From an uncultured Nitrospira sp. (GTDB lineage Bacteria > Nitrospirota > Nitrospiria > Nitrospirales > Nitrospiraceae), in assembly GCA_902500775.1 (NCBI GenBank), contig CABVRZ010000039.1, positions 1 through 46,454 of the forward strand: a stretch of 46,454 nt of DNA, written 5' to 3'. Under the pieces are notes generated by a model. That model did not search any database. It was not told the origin of the DNA and worked only from the letters and a program-made list of their open reading frames with translations. The translations under genes and the position numbers were made by a program. The number at the start of each line of letters is the position of its first letter. Position 1 is the stretch's first letter. Positions 6,999-15,314 of the stretch are shown piece by piece.

Positions 6999-8300
6999 AT
7001 GAGACGACATCAACCCTCGTTTCAGAGATATTTCGCTGGCAGGGCATCCGTCCGCCACGTCATTGTGTTCGTCGTGCTCCTTCTGTGCCCCCTTGTTCCG
7101 AGCCTACTCTATGCTCAAACCTCAAGCGCGCCTGCTAGGACCGACAAGGAGGATTCCGTTGACCACCTAAAAGAGCGGCTTCACCAAATAGAAGAACAGC
7201 ACCGTAAGGAACTCGCCGATCTCAAAGAGCGCCTAGGCGTCGTGGAACAACGTCAGAGCAGCTTGTCGGACGAACTCACCCAGAACATCCGAGTCGGTGC
7301 CTACGGAGCCGTAGCATTTGAAAATTTCCAGGATCGGCGGTCAACCCATGATGGCAACTTCGAAGTCTTAATTTCAGGGCAGTTCCATGACCGGATTCGT
7401 GTCTACACCGAAATTGATCTTGGCCTTCCCCATGGAACAGCGGATGCAGAACAAGCCTATGTCGATCTTCTCCTCGCACAACCTTTCAATGTCCGCGCAG
7501 GCGTACTACTGATCCCTTTCGGCAAATTTAATCTTGATCACTTCGATCCACGCAGAGATCTGACACGCCCCCCATCCGTCGCACGGCTCGTTACCCCCAC
7601 CACATGGTCTGATTTAGGCTTTGGCGCCTTCGGGTTCGTCCCGATCTCGGACAATATCAAAGGCACGTACGAAATCCAGGTGATCAACGGGCTGACAGAC
7701 AAATTCCTTGCGACACCTGGCCATCTCCCCGATCCAGGCCTACAAAGCGCACGGTCTGGATTGCGCCAGGACAATAACGGCGATAAGGCCGTCGTCGGTC
7801 GAGGAACAGTGAAGTTTTTCGATCAGTACGAAGTTGGATTCTCAGGGTACCGTGGTGAATACAAGCCTGGGTCCAGTGATCTGATCACCGGAATCGCGTT
7901 TGATGCCGAATTCAAGCCTCGCAACATCAAGATATGGGAACATTTCCAGCTCAGAAGTGAATTCGCGCGTTTCGACCTCCAGGGCTCCACCACACCATCG
8001 AGCCTCTGGGGGTATTACATCCAGCTCACCTATCGATTCTGGCCTGCAGCGCTGAACTCCACCATCCTGGGACGGCACTTCAACAACCCAACGTTCGCAC
8101 TCGTCGGACTCTATGGCCGCACCAAGATGAATACGACGGCAAGTCCAACCGGGAGTCTGACTGGAGAGCAAATCATCATCGGATTCAACTATCGACCCGT
8201 GGAAGATTACGTGTTCAAGATGGAGTATCAGTTTAATAACGGCCAGTTCAACCAGTTCCCGTCGGATGGCTTTCTGACATCCATCGCGTGGATCTTCTAA
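6999..8300 (+). CDS. Outer-membrane porin with N-terminal coiled coil (OprP/OprO-like)
   Basis: The 433-aa protein has a signal peptide (hydrophobic VIVFVVLLLCPLVPSLLYA, cleavage near residue 39). A short charged coiled coil follows (about 50-95, DHLKERLHQIEEQHRKELAD). The rest is a beta-barrel with alternating strands and a C-terminal aromatic end (LTSIAWIF). Segments such as VRAGVLLIPFGKFN, WSDLGFGAFGFVP and YGRTKMNT are typical of phosphate-selective-porin-type barrels. The coiled coil may trimerise the porin or contact peptidoglycan. The next gene encodes a PstS-like binding protein, which supports an oxyanion role, though specificity is not shown by sequence. Confidence 0.82.
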   Translation: MRRHQPSFQRYFAGRASVRHVIVFVVLLLCPLVPSLLYAQTSSAPARTDKEDSVDHLKERLHQIEEQHRKELADLKERLGVVEQRQSSLSDELTQNIRVGAYGAVAFENFQDRRSTHDGNFEVLISGQFHDRIRVYTEIDLGLPHGTADAEQAYVDLLLAQPFNVRAGVLLIPFGKFNLDHFDPRRDLTRPPSVARLVTPTTWSDLGFGAFGFVPISDNIKGTYEIQVINGLTDKFLATPGHLPDPGLQSARSGLRQDNNGDKAVVGRGTVKFFDQYEVGFSGYRGEYKPGSSDLITGIAFDAEFKPRNIKIWEHFQLRSEFARFDLQGSTTPSSLWGYYIQLTYRFWPAALNSTILGRHFNNPTFALVGLYGRTKMNTTASPTGSLTGEQIIIGFNYRPVEDYVFKMEYQFNNGQFNQFPSDGFLTSIAWIF

Positions 8301-8310
8301 CGACTATCCC

Positions 8311-8766
8311 ATGAACAGCCCAACCTGGACAGGAACGCGCTGGCGAGAGGCGCTGGCAATTATGCTCGCGCTGTGGCTATCCCCTGCCCTAGCCCACGCC
8401 GACGCCCTGGCCATTATCGCCAACAAGAATAATCCCAACACCGAATTGAGTGCGACGGCTGTCGCCAGCATGTACCGGGGAGAGACCCTCCACTGGCCTG
8501 GGGGCGACCGGATCAAGTTGGTCAACCGCGAAATCTCGGCTGAGGGAAGAAAAGCATTCTACTTGCGAGTACTGAATGCAATGCCGGATCAAGTGTTCTA
8601 TCGCCAAGGCACACCTATTCCCGTGCAGAGCGTGATTGAACGGTCGGATGAAGCCATCGTGCGTTTCGTTGGCGTTATTGAGGGAGCCATCGGCTACGTC
8701 AGTCTGTCGACGTTCAAAGAACTAAACGATGGTCAGACCAAGATACTCCTCATTATCGAGGACTGA
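8311..8766 (+). CDS. Small PstS-like periplasmic substrate-binding protein
   Basis: The 151-aa product has a signal peptide (ALAIMLALWLSPALAHA) followed by a short PBP-like domain (LAIIANKNNP...LSATAVASMYRGE, GGDRIKLVNRE, and GAIGYVSLSTF near the end). These are motifs of phosphate-binding-like proteins, but the length is about half of a true PstS, so only one lobe or a reduced fold is present. Proteins of this size are often encoded beside porins and sensor kinases, where they may feed the periplasmic sensor domain. It starts ten bases after the porin stop and ends seven bases before the kinase start. Confidence 0.78.
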   Translation: MNSPTWTGTRWREALAIMLALWLSPALAHADALAIIANKNNPNTELSATAVASMYRGETLHWPGGDRIKLVNREISAEGRKAFYLRVLNAMPDQVFYRQGTPIPVQSVIERSDEAIVRFVGVIEGAIGYVSLSTFKELNDGQTKILLIIED

Positions 8767-8773
8767 TAACGCC

Positions 8774-11044
8774 ATGACCATGCCAATCGGACAGTGGTTG
8801 CGACATTCTCTGATACACAAACTGATGACGCTCTTTCTCGTCGTGTTTTTCTGTGCGGTGTGTGGCTTGACCTACTTCGCCTATACCTCCAGCCGCAATG
8901 CCATGTATCAAGAGTTCCAGATACGAGGTCGAATGCTCGCCAAAACCATCGCGACACAAACACAAGTGTATTACCGAGAGCAAGACATCGAGGGACTGAC
9001 CTCCCTACTCCAGACCCTTGGTGAGGGTGAAGATGTCGTCGCAATTCTCGCCTATCGCCCCTCTAGAGCGCTGTGGCTCGAATTTTCTGGGATCCAACTC
9101 ACCATAGAAGACCTTAACTTCCCGGATCTCGGCGATGTCTGGCAACGCGATCTCATTCTCCAAAGAGGACATCGCATCTCAGAGTTTGGACACATCGTGG
9201 TCGACTCTTCCCAACAGAACAGCGCGTTGATGGCTCAACCCATCGGATCGATCCGAATCTTTTTGGATCAGAATGCGCTGGAGCAACGACTCAACGGCTT
9301 GGTCCAGCAAACCATGGTAATCAGCCTGTTCACTTTGCTGCTTGGAGGCGGGCTCTTTGTGATCCTGCTCAAGCGATCGTTGCAGGTCATTGCCCCCCTT
9401 ACCGACGCGACAAAGAAGGTGGCAGAAGGTGACTTGCATACCACCGTGCCCGTATCCAGCAGCGATGAATTGGGCGAGCTGGCAAAATGCTTTAACAGCA
9501 TGACCGAGCAGCTCTTGCATACGACCGTGTCAAAGAACTACGTGGACAACGTCATTCGATCCATGACCGATCTTTTGATCGTCTTCAATCCCGACAGCAC
9601 CATACGAAGCGTCAACCACGCGACACTCAATTTACTGGGGTATGAAGAACAAGAATTGTTAGGCCAAGCCGCAACCATCCTCTTCTCGCCACAGGACAAC
9701 CCGCTGAGCGGAACAACGCATCAGACTATCCTGAGGCAGGGCTCGATTCATCAAATTGCAACCACCTATCTCGCAAAAGACGGACATACCGTCCCTGTGT
9801 TTTTATCTGCGGCTGTGATGCATGGGGAGGATGGTCACATTGAAGGCATCGCCTGTGTCGCCAAGGACATGACGGAGTTGAAACAGGAGGAAGAACAGAT
9901 TCGACTACAAGGGACCGCACTCGAATCCGCCGCGAATGCGGTGATGATCATGGACCGCATCGGACGCATCACCTGGGTCAATCCTTCCTTCACTTCATTG
10001 ACCGGCTATACCGCTCACGATGTGATCGGCCGGAACATCCGCAGTCTGTCATCCGAACAGCAGGCCCAGCCGTTCTATCAGAACCAGTGGCTGACAATCA
10101 TGCGCGGCAAGGTCTGGCATGGCGAAAGCACCAATCGCAAAAAAGACGGCAGCCTCTACACAGAAGAGGAAACGATCACTCCCGTCCGTGACCAGCACGG
10201 CGAGATTAGTCACTTTGTCAGTATCAAACAGGATGTCACGAAACGGAAACAAGCGGTAGAGACGATTCAAGACGCCCATCAGAAGCTGAAGACACTCGAC
10301 CAATTGCGATCGCAGTTTTTTGCCGACATCAGTCATGAACTCCGGACTCCCTTGACCGTGATCAGAGGCGAGGCTGAGGTAACGCTCAGAGGGAGAGAGA
10401 AGCCGATCTCCGAATACCAGGCCACACTGGAACGGATCGTCCAGTTGTCGAGTCAAATGAACAAGTTGGTTGGCGACATTCTATTTTTGGCTCGGTCCGA
10501 ATCGGGCACGTTACAGATTGATCTGAAGCCAACCCCGCTGATCTCGCTTCTCGATGACGTGCGCCGAGAAACAACCATTCTTGCGCAATCCAGAAGCATG
10601 ACTGTCACACGCGACGGGTGTTCGGATGAGGTGACCGTTCGAGGAGATGTAGAACGGCTGAAGCAACTCTTCATGATTCTCACCGACAATGCCGTGAAGT
10701 ATGGGCGAAAGGACGGGACGATTGCGATTCACCTGGAAGCTACCGATCGTGAGGCATCCGTTACAATAGGCGACAATGGGCTTGGAATTTCCGGAGCCGA
10801 CCTGCCCCATGTCTTTAAGCGCGCCTATCGAGTCTGGCGAGGTCGTCCATCGGCAGTGGGTGGTGCAGGGCTCGGCCTACCGATTGCGAAGTGGATCGCC
10901 GAAGCCCACCACGGAACAATAGCGATGACCAGCGTGCTCAACCGTGGAACGACGGTGACGGTTCGACTTCCTCTTGAGAACTCCACCGCACGACCATCCG
11001 CTGATGAAGTCGAAGGTTCTACACATCACTCGCAAAGGAACTAA
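8774..11044 (+). CDS. Membrane PAS sensor histidine kinase
   Basis: The ATG at 8774 (MTMPIGQW) is chosen because the earlier in-frame start at 8729 lies inside the preceding gene. The 756-aa protein has TM1 (about 15-37), a periplasmic region of about 140 residues and TM2 (about 180-200, VISLFTLLLGGGLFVILL). These are followed by HAMP (to about 250), two PAS domains with PAC-type ends (CVAKDMTELK and SIKQDVTKRK), HisKA with H521 in DISHELRTP, and a HATPase domain (N639 in TDNAVKYG, then IGDNGLGIS and GGAGLGL). Its partner is the response regulator four bases downstream. The stimulus is unknown, but the upstream binding protein and porin suggest a nutrient or anion. Confidence 0.92.
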   Translation: MTMPIGQWLRHSLIHKLMTLFLVVFFCAVCGLTYFAYTSSRNAMYQEFQIRGRMLAKTIATQTQVYYREQDIEGLTSLLQTLGEGEDVVAILAYRPSRALWLEFSGIQLTIEDLNFPDLGDVWQRDLILQRGHRISEFGHIVVDSSQQNSALMAQPIGSIRIFLDQNALEQRLNGLVQQTMVISLFTLLLGGGLFVILLKRSLQVIAPLTDATKKVAEGDLHTTVPVSSSDELGELAKCFNSMTEQLLHTTVSKNYVDNVIRSMTDLLIVFNPDSTIRSVNHATLNLLGYEEQELLGQAATILFSPQDNPLSGTTHQTILRQGSIHQIATTYLAKDGHTVPVFLSAAVMHGEDGHIEGIACVAKDMTELKQEEEQIRLQGTALESAANAVMIMDRIGRITWVNPSFTSLTGYTAHDVIGRNIRSLSSEQQAQPFYQNQWLTIMRGKVWHGESTNRKKDGSLYTEEETITPVRDQHGEISHFVSIKQDVTKRKQAVETIQDAHQKLKTLDQLRSQFFADISHELRTPLTVIRGEAEVTLRGREKPISEYQATLERIVQLSSQMNKLVGDILFLARSESGTLQIDLKPTPLISLLDDVRRETTILAQSRSMTVTRDGCSDEVTVRGDVERLKQLFMILTDNAVKYGRKDGTIAIHLEATDREASVTIGDNGLGISGADLPHVFKRAYRVWRGRPSAVGGAGLGLPIAKWIAEAHHGTIAMTSVLNRGTTVTVRLPLENSTARPSADEVEGSTHHSQRN

Positions 11045-11047
11045 GCC

Positions 11048-11743
11048 ATGGCAACCACACATATCCTTGTGATTGAAGACGACGAGCGAATCTCCAATTT
11101 CATTAAACGCGGGTTGGAGGCAGAAGGATATTTGGTGGATGTCGTCCACGACGGTCAAGAGGGCGTACAACGAGGCGTGGCTCCGTATGACCTCATCATC
11201 CTCGATCTCCTGCTACCCGACATGAACGGTCATGAGGTGTGCCAGACGTTACGGTGCGAACAGATTCACACGCCGATCCTAATTCTGACGGCCAAAGATG
11301 CATTGGAAGACAAATTGAGCGGCTTCGATCACGGAGCCGACGACTATCTGACGAAACCATTCGCCTTCGAGGAGCTCCTCGCGAGAATTAAGGCGCTGCT
11401 CCGACGCAGCCCCTCCTACAATGAACCGCCAGACCAGGTCTTGCAGGTGGTAGACCTCACCCTCAACCAAAGCGCGCGCGAAGTACGCCGAGGAGGCAAG
11501 ACCATCTCCTTAACCCGGAAAGAATTCGACCTTCTCACATTCTTGATGTCGAACCCCAATAAAGCACTGAGTCGCACATCGATCCTGGAACAGGTCTGGG
11601 GCTATCATTACGACACCCTCACAAATACGGTCGATGTCTACATCGGTTACCTGCGCAAAAAGATCGACGGTCGCTCAAAGATAAAGCTGATTCAGACCGT
11701 GCGAGATTTCGGCTACAAGATCTCAGACCACCAACCATCTTAG
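11048..11743 (+). CDS. OmpR/PhoB-type response regulator
   Basis: The 231-aa protein has a receiver domain (acidic pair D11/D12, phospho-acceptor D53 in ILDLLLPDMNG, T81, K103 in LTKPFAF) and a C-terminal winged helix (about 130-225, LTRKEFDLLTFLMSN, VDVYIGYLRKKID). It starts three bases after the kinase stop and is surely its partner. Targets may include its own operon. A GGGGCT/AGCCCC stem after the stop (about 11754-11800) has no T-run and is a weak terminator candidate. Confidence 0.94.
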   Translation: MATTHILVIEDDERISNFIKRGLEAEGYLVDVVHDGQEGVQRGVAPYDLIILDLLLPDMNGHEVCQTLRCEQIHTPILILTAKDALEDKLSGFDHGADDYLTKPFAFEELLARIKALLRRSPSYNEPPDQVLQVVDLTLNQSAREVRRGGKTISLTRKEFDLLTFLMSNPNKALSRTSILEQVWGYHYDTLTNTVDVYIGYLRKKIDGRSKIKLIQTVRDFGYKISDHQPS

Positions 11744-11852
11744 CTGTCACGAGGGGGCTCGAGTCACATATCGGAAAGCCCCACAAGTAATCGGCTTAAG
11801 GGTGGGATGGGCTTGGCATGCGGACAGAGAGAGGCTATAGTAATGATCCACC

Positions 11853-12677
11853 ATGGCTCACGCCACGCCCGTCCGCGCGCTGTCCGCTGCCACACTTCAA
11901 CTGCTACGGCCATTGGTCAAAATCCTCCTTCGAAACAATGTGTCTCATCGCACTTTTGCTGACTTAGCAAAGCAAGTCTATGTAGAGGTGGCCAACGCCG
12001 AGTTCGCAATCCCTGGCAAGAAGCAAACAGTGTCGAGGATTGCGATCCTCAGCGGATTGACGCGCAAGGAAGTGCAACAGCTCTTGACGCTCCCATCCAA
12101 TTCTAAATTCATCGCAAATGAAGAATACCATCGAGCTTCGCGAGTGATCACCGGTTGGCTCCGCGATCCTAAATATGGAGATGGGAGAGGGCATCCTCGT
12201 CCGCTTTCCATGGAGGGAAGAGGAGGCTCGTTCAGCCAGTTGGTTAAACGCTACAGCGGAGACATTCCTGTGCGAGCGTTGCTGGACGAGCTTGTGCGCG
12301 TCGGTGCCGTGAAACAATTGAGGGATGGACGGATTGGCCTGGTCACTCGTGGCTATATTCCACAGAACGGGTCGGTGTCAAAATTACGGGTACTGGGTAC
12401 AGACACCGCCGACCTCATTGCGACCATCGATCATAATATTTATGGAAAGCCCTCCAAGCCCCGGTTCCAACGCAAACTCATGTATGACAACGTCCCGCTC
12501 GAGGCCGTCGCGGAATTTCGCTCCCTCGCTGCCGCAGAAGGACAAGAGCTCCTCGAGAAGCTCGATCGTTGGTTAGCCCATCGAGATCGTGATGTGAATC
12601 CGACCTCGAAAGGTACTGGTCGTGTGCGGGTGGGGCTCGGGATCTATCAGTTCGAAGAGCCAGAACCATCTGACTAA
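11853..12677 (+). CDS. DUF6502 family protein
   Basis: The 274-aa soluble protein starts MAHATPVRALSAATLQLLRPL and contains the family block KQTVSRIAILSGLTRKEVQQLL (about 50-72), which looks like a winged-helix or HTH region, and GGSFSQLVKRYSGDIPVRALLDEL in the middle. The family is widespread in proteobacteria and Nitrospira and has no established function. DNA binding is an inference. It is followed 15 bases later by a DUF5666 lipoprotein, a recurring neighbour to my knowledge, so the two probably act together. Confidence 0.8.
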   Translation: MAHATPVRALSAATLQLLRPLVKILLRNNVSHRTFADLAKQVYVEVANAEFAIPGKKQTVSRIAILSGLTRKEVQQLLTLPSNSKFIANEEYHRASRVITGWLRDPKYGDGRGHPRPLSMEGRGGSFSQLVKRYSGDIPVRALLDELVRVGAVKQLRDGRIGLVTRGYIPQNGSVSKLRVLGTDTADLIATIDHNIYGKPSKPRFQRKLMYDNVPLEAVAEFRSLAAAEGQELLEKLDRWLAHRDRDVNPTSKGTGRVRVGLGIYQFEEPEPSD

Positions 12678-12692
12678 TTTTAGCCGGAAACA

Positions 12693-13970
12693 ATGCTCAT
12701 CATGGGCCAGAGAAAAGTTCGAGATCTGTTTGCCGCGCTGACGTTGTTCGTCGTGCTGGCCTCGTGCAGCCCCGGTCCACAAGCCGGTGGTGGCATCGGC
12801 GGCACCGGTCGCCTGACCTCCGTCGCGTCAGGCCCCATCACTGGCTTCGGCAGTGTGTTTGTCTCTGGCACTGAGTATGAGACGACGGATACCTCCATGC
12901 TGATCGACGGACAATCTGGCAGCCAACACGATCTTAAACAAGGGATGCTGGTGCGGGTCACGGCCAGGGTGTCGGAAGGATCGGGCACAAACGGACCGCT
13001 GCGGACGGCTGATACCCTGATATATGAAGATACAGTTGAAGGAGTTGTTCAATCAGTCACGCCGACGGGCTCACATCTCCGGGTCCTCGGTCAGTCAATC
13101 ACGATCACGCCGGCTACACTGATCGATGCCCGCATCCCAGGAGGCACCGTTCGGAATCTCGTGCCTGGTCGAGATGTGCTGGAAATCAGTGGATTCGTTA
13201 TGGGTGACGGGATCGTCAGAGCCACCTTAATTGACCTCAAACCGCTCGATGCCATGACCCCCACGCCGGATTATCAAGTGAAGGGACTTATCACCCACCA
13301 CAAGTCCGAACAACGCACCTTCGAGATCGGCGCATTGACGGTGGACTACCAGAATGCGGTGTTACAGGATCTGCCTCACCAGGCAGGTGGTGTTTGGGAC
13401 GGACTGTTGGTCGACGTCATTGGCAAACAGGTTTCCTCAGAAGGCGGAAGTTCTTCTCGCTTTCGCCTCACCGCAACCCGCGTGCGGATCGAGGGATTGG
13501 GATCTTCAGACAGCGAGGATGCTGTGGTTGAGGGATTTGTGACCAGGGTGCCCAAGCCAGGCAACTTCTTTCTCGGCAACCTGCAAGTCGTGTCGAATGC
13601 AGAGACGATCTTCCAGGGCGGCACCAGCGCCGACATCCTCACGGGAGTGCATCTCGAGGTCCATGGCCGTTTGAGCGGCGGAATCCTGACTGCAACCAAA
13701 GTGGAACTGGAAGACGCGGATCTCCAAGGCGCCGTGACGCAGGTGGTTAGCCCGGGTCACTTCTTCCTTGGTAACGTCCAGGTATTCACGAGCGCCGAGA
13801 CGACTTTCGAAGGAGGCACCATCAACGACATCACGGCAGGCGTGCATCTGGAGGTATACGGATCGGTCGTTGACGGCACCGTGAGCGCAACGAAAGTTGA
13901 ATTTGAGCGTGTGACGAGCCTTCCAGAAACACGCCTTGCCGCAACTTCTGCCAAACACACTCTGCCATAA
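12693..13970 (+). CDS. DUF5666 repeat lipoprotein
   Basis: The 425-aa protein has a lipoprotein signal with C25 (VVLASC), followed by a Gly-rich segment (AGGGIGGTGR). The mature part is built of OB-like beta repeats of the DUF5666 type. The last two are very similar: VEGFVTRVPKPGNFFLGNLQ (about 279-340) and LQGAVTQVVSPGHFFLGNVQ (about 341-405), each followed by a GGT...GVHLEV block and ATKVE. It probably sits in the outer membrane or periplasm. Substrate unknown. Confidence 0.82.
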   Translation: MLIMGQRKVRDLFAALTLFVVLASCSPGPQAGGGIGGTGRLTSVASGPITGFGSVFVSGTEYETTDTSMLIDGQSGSQHDLKQGMLVRVTARVSEGSGTNGPLRTADTLIYEDTVEGVVQSVTPTGSHLRVLGQSITITPATLIDARIPGGTVRNLVPGRDVLEISGFVMGDGIVRATLIDLKPLDAMTPTPDYQVKGLITHHKSEQRTFEIGALTVDYQNAVLQDLPHQAGGVWDGLLVDVIGKQVSSEGGSSSRFRLTATRVRIEGLGSSDSEDAVVEGFVTRVPKPGNFFLGNLQVVSNAETIFQGGTSADILTGVHLEVHGRLSGGILTATKVELEDADLQGAVTQVVSPGHFFLGNVQVFTSAETTFEGGTINDITAGVHLEVYGSVVDGTVSATKVEFERVTSLPETRLAATSAKHTLP

Positions 13971-14291
13971 CTGGTTCACCAGTGCCTATCAACCGCCTCG
14001 ACGAAACGACATCGCTCCGCTGAAACAGACAGTGGGACCTCACCTGTCGGTTGGTTGACCATCAACACCCGCGACAGGCCATCTCTGGGCGTGAGCTCGC
14101 CCTCACTGTTCCTGTGCCACACGAGTCCCTCCCAACCCTCATCGGCATCGCCCGCGACAGACTATTTCCCGTATCTGCTATCAGCTTCAAATCCAAGCCG
14201 TTTTTTAGATAGGGCTCCGGTGCGCTTGTCGCATCAATCAATTTACGCGCGCGGACACCGCGCGTCGCTGTACAGTTATTCATTCCATTTA

Positions 14292-14307
14292 TGGGAAAAA
14301 TATCCCA
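14292..14307. promoter_or_regulatory. TGGGA-N6-TCCCA inverted repeat, copy 1
   Basis: TGGGA, six A/T bases and TCCCA form a perfect inverted repeat. The N6 spacing is that of CRP/FNR-family sites. The same arms and spacing recur at 14473-14488. Confidence 0.4.
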
Positions 14308-14472
14308 CTGTCTCAAAGTGAAACACACAAGAGGAAGGCGTAGCACTCCAGGCGCCGCAACGTGATCAATTGTATGTATGTAGGCATCCTCCTGCATCAC
14401 GAGAACCGACCTGGCCATCAGCCAACCTTACTCCAAGAGTAACAGTTGCGCCCTAGACTAAGTTATTTAAAT

Positions 14473-14488
14473 TGGGATATATTTCCCA
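14473..14488. promoter_or_regulatory. TGGGA-N6-TCCCA inverted repeat, copy 2
   Basis: TGGGA-TATATT-TCCCA, extended by one more pair (T/A) at each side. It lies 181 bases after copy 1 and about 380 bases before the cytochrome gene. The repetition suggests a real regulator site. Confidence 0.42.
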
Positions 14489-14868
14489 AATTATGTACAA
14501 ACCTCGCTGCTGTACCTATTCTGTTTCCACAGACTGGAAGCGCATGAGATGGATGCAGTCATATTCCTACAACCACGCTTCTGCCAACAAGAAGCGGGAT
14601 CGTCCATCAGTTCCTCCACCGAATGGTGCTCTCGTTATAATTGCCCGCCATTCCTGTTGGTCCATGCACGGAGTGAAGACGCAATTCGTCGGCAGGTGGA
14701 CAGCGCGGCATCGCTCTTGCTCTCACATGATCCAACGAGTCAATCGTTGCTTGAAGTTTCTTAGGAGTTTCCCATCCCGCACTTAACCGATTCTCATGTT
14801 GTACCCGTAAGGTTATGGCCGCAAGTCATGGCCATGGAGTTACGTCTGCAGAAGGAAGGAGCGCCGAT

Positions 14869-15288
14869 ATGAACGCCATTCATGCAGGCATAGCGCTGCT
14901 CTTCACACCGCTCGTGCTGTGGCCTGCGACCGGTAGTGCTACGGATCGGAAGACCCCAACGGCTCCGCACGAGTTTTTGACGAAGACGAATCCCGTAGCC
15001 GCGACCGCCGACACGCTGCAAGAGGCTAAGAGCCTGTACGAGAACCGGTGCAGCAAGTGTCACGGCACCAGTGGGAACGGCAAAGGATCCGCCACGAAAG
15101 ACTTAGACGTCAAACCACGAAATTACACGGACAAGGCTCTGATGGAAACGATACCGGACGGACAATTGTTCTGGATCATCTGCTATGGCAGCGATCCGGA
15201 GGCCACCGAGATGGCGGGGTACAAAAAGAAGCTCTCGGAAGAACAGATGTGGAGTCTCGTGCATTACATTCGGTCGTTTGCACGGTAG
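14869..15288 (+). CDS. Periplasmic mono-haem cytochrome c
   Basis: The ATG at 14869 has AGGAAGGA upstream. The in-frame start at 14815 is not supported. The 139-aa product has a signal peptide (first 24 residues) and one c-type haem motif C61-SK-C64-H65. The remainder fits a class I / cytochrome c6-like fold (ETIPDGQLFWIICYGS, with M115 a possible axial ligand, and EEQMWSLVHYIRSF as the C-terminal helix). It likely carries electrons in the periplasm. The next gene, 26 bases downstream, encodes a haem-bearing beta-barrel, its probable partner. Confidence 0.9.
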   Translation: MNAIHAGIALLFTPLVLWPATGSATDRKTPTAPHEFLTKTNPVAATADTLQEAKSLYENRCSKCHGTSGNGKGSATKDLDVKPRNYTDKALMETIPDGQLFWIICYGSDPEATEMAGYKKKLSEEQMWSLVHYIRSFAR

Positions 15289-15314
15289 CCATTTGAAATC
15301 TACAGGGAGGAATC

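Larger units (their letters stand above)
13971..14868. other. Long intergenic region without a convincing gene
   Basis: About 900 bases. Short open frames exist on both strands (for example 14549-14764, plus strand), but none has a recognisable product or a good ribosome site. The region contains a tight GC hairpin (CGCGCGG-ACA-CCGCGCG, 14248-14264) and two identical-arm inverted repeats at 14292 and 14473, listed separately. It probably carries the promoter of the cytochrome gene at 14869. Confidence 0.5.

Noticed and set aside
11754..11800. Rho-independent terminator after the OmpR-type regulator
   Set aside because: GGGGCT/AGCCCC arms are far apart and no T-run follows.
14055..14786. Open frames in the 13.97-14.87 kb gap on both strands
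   Set aside because: No recognisable product, poor ribosome sites and composition unlike neighbouring genes.
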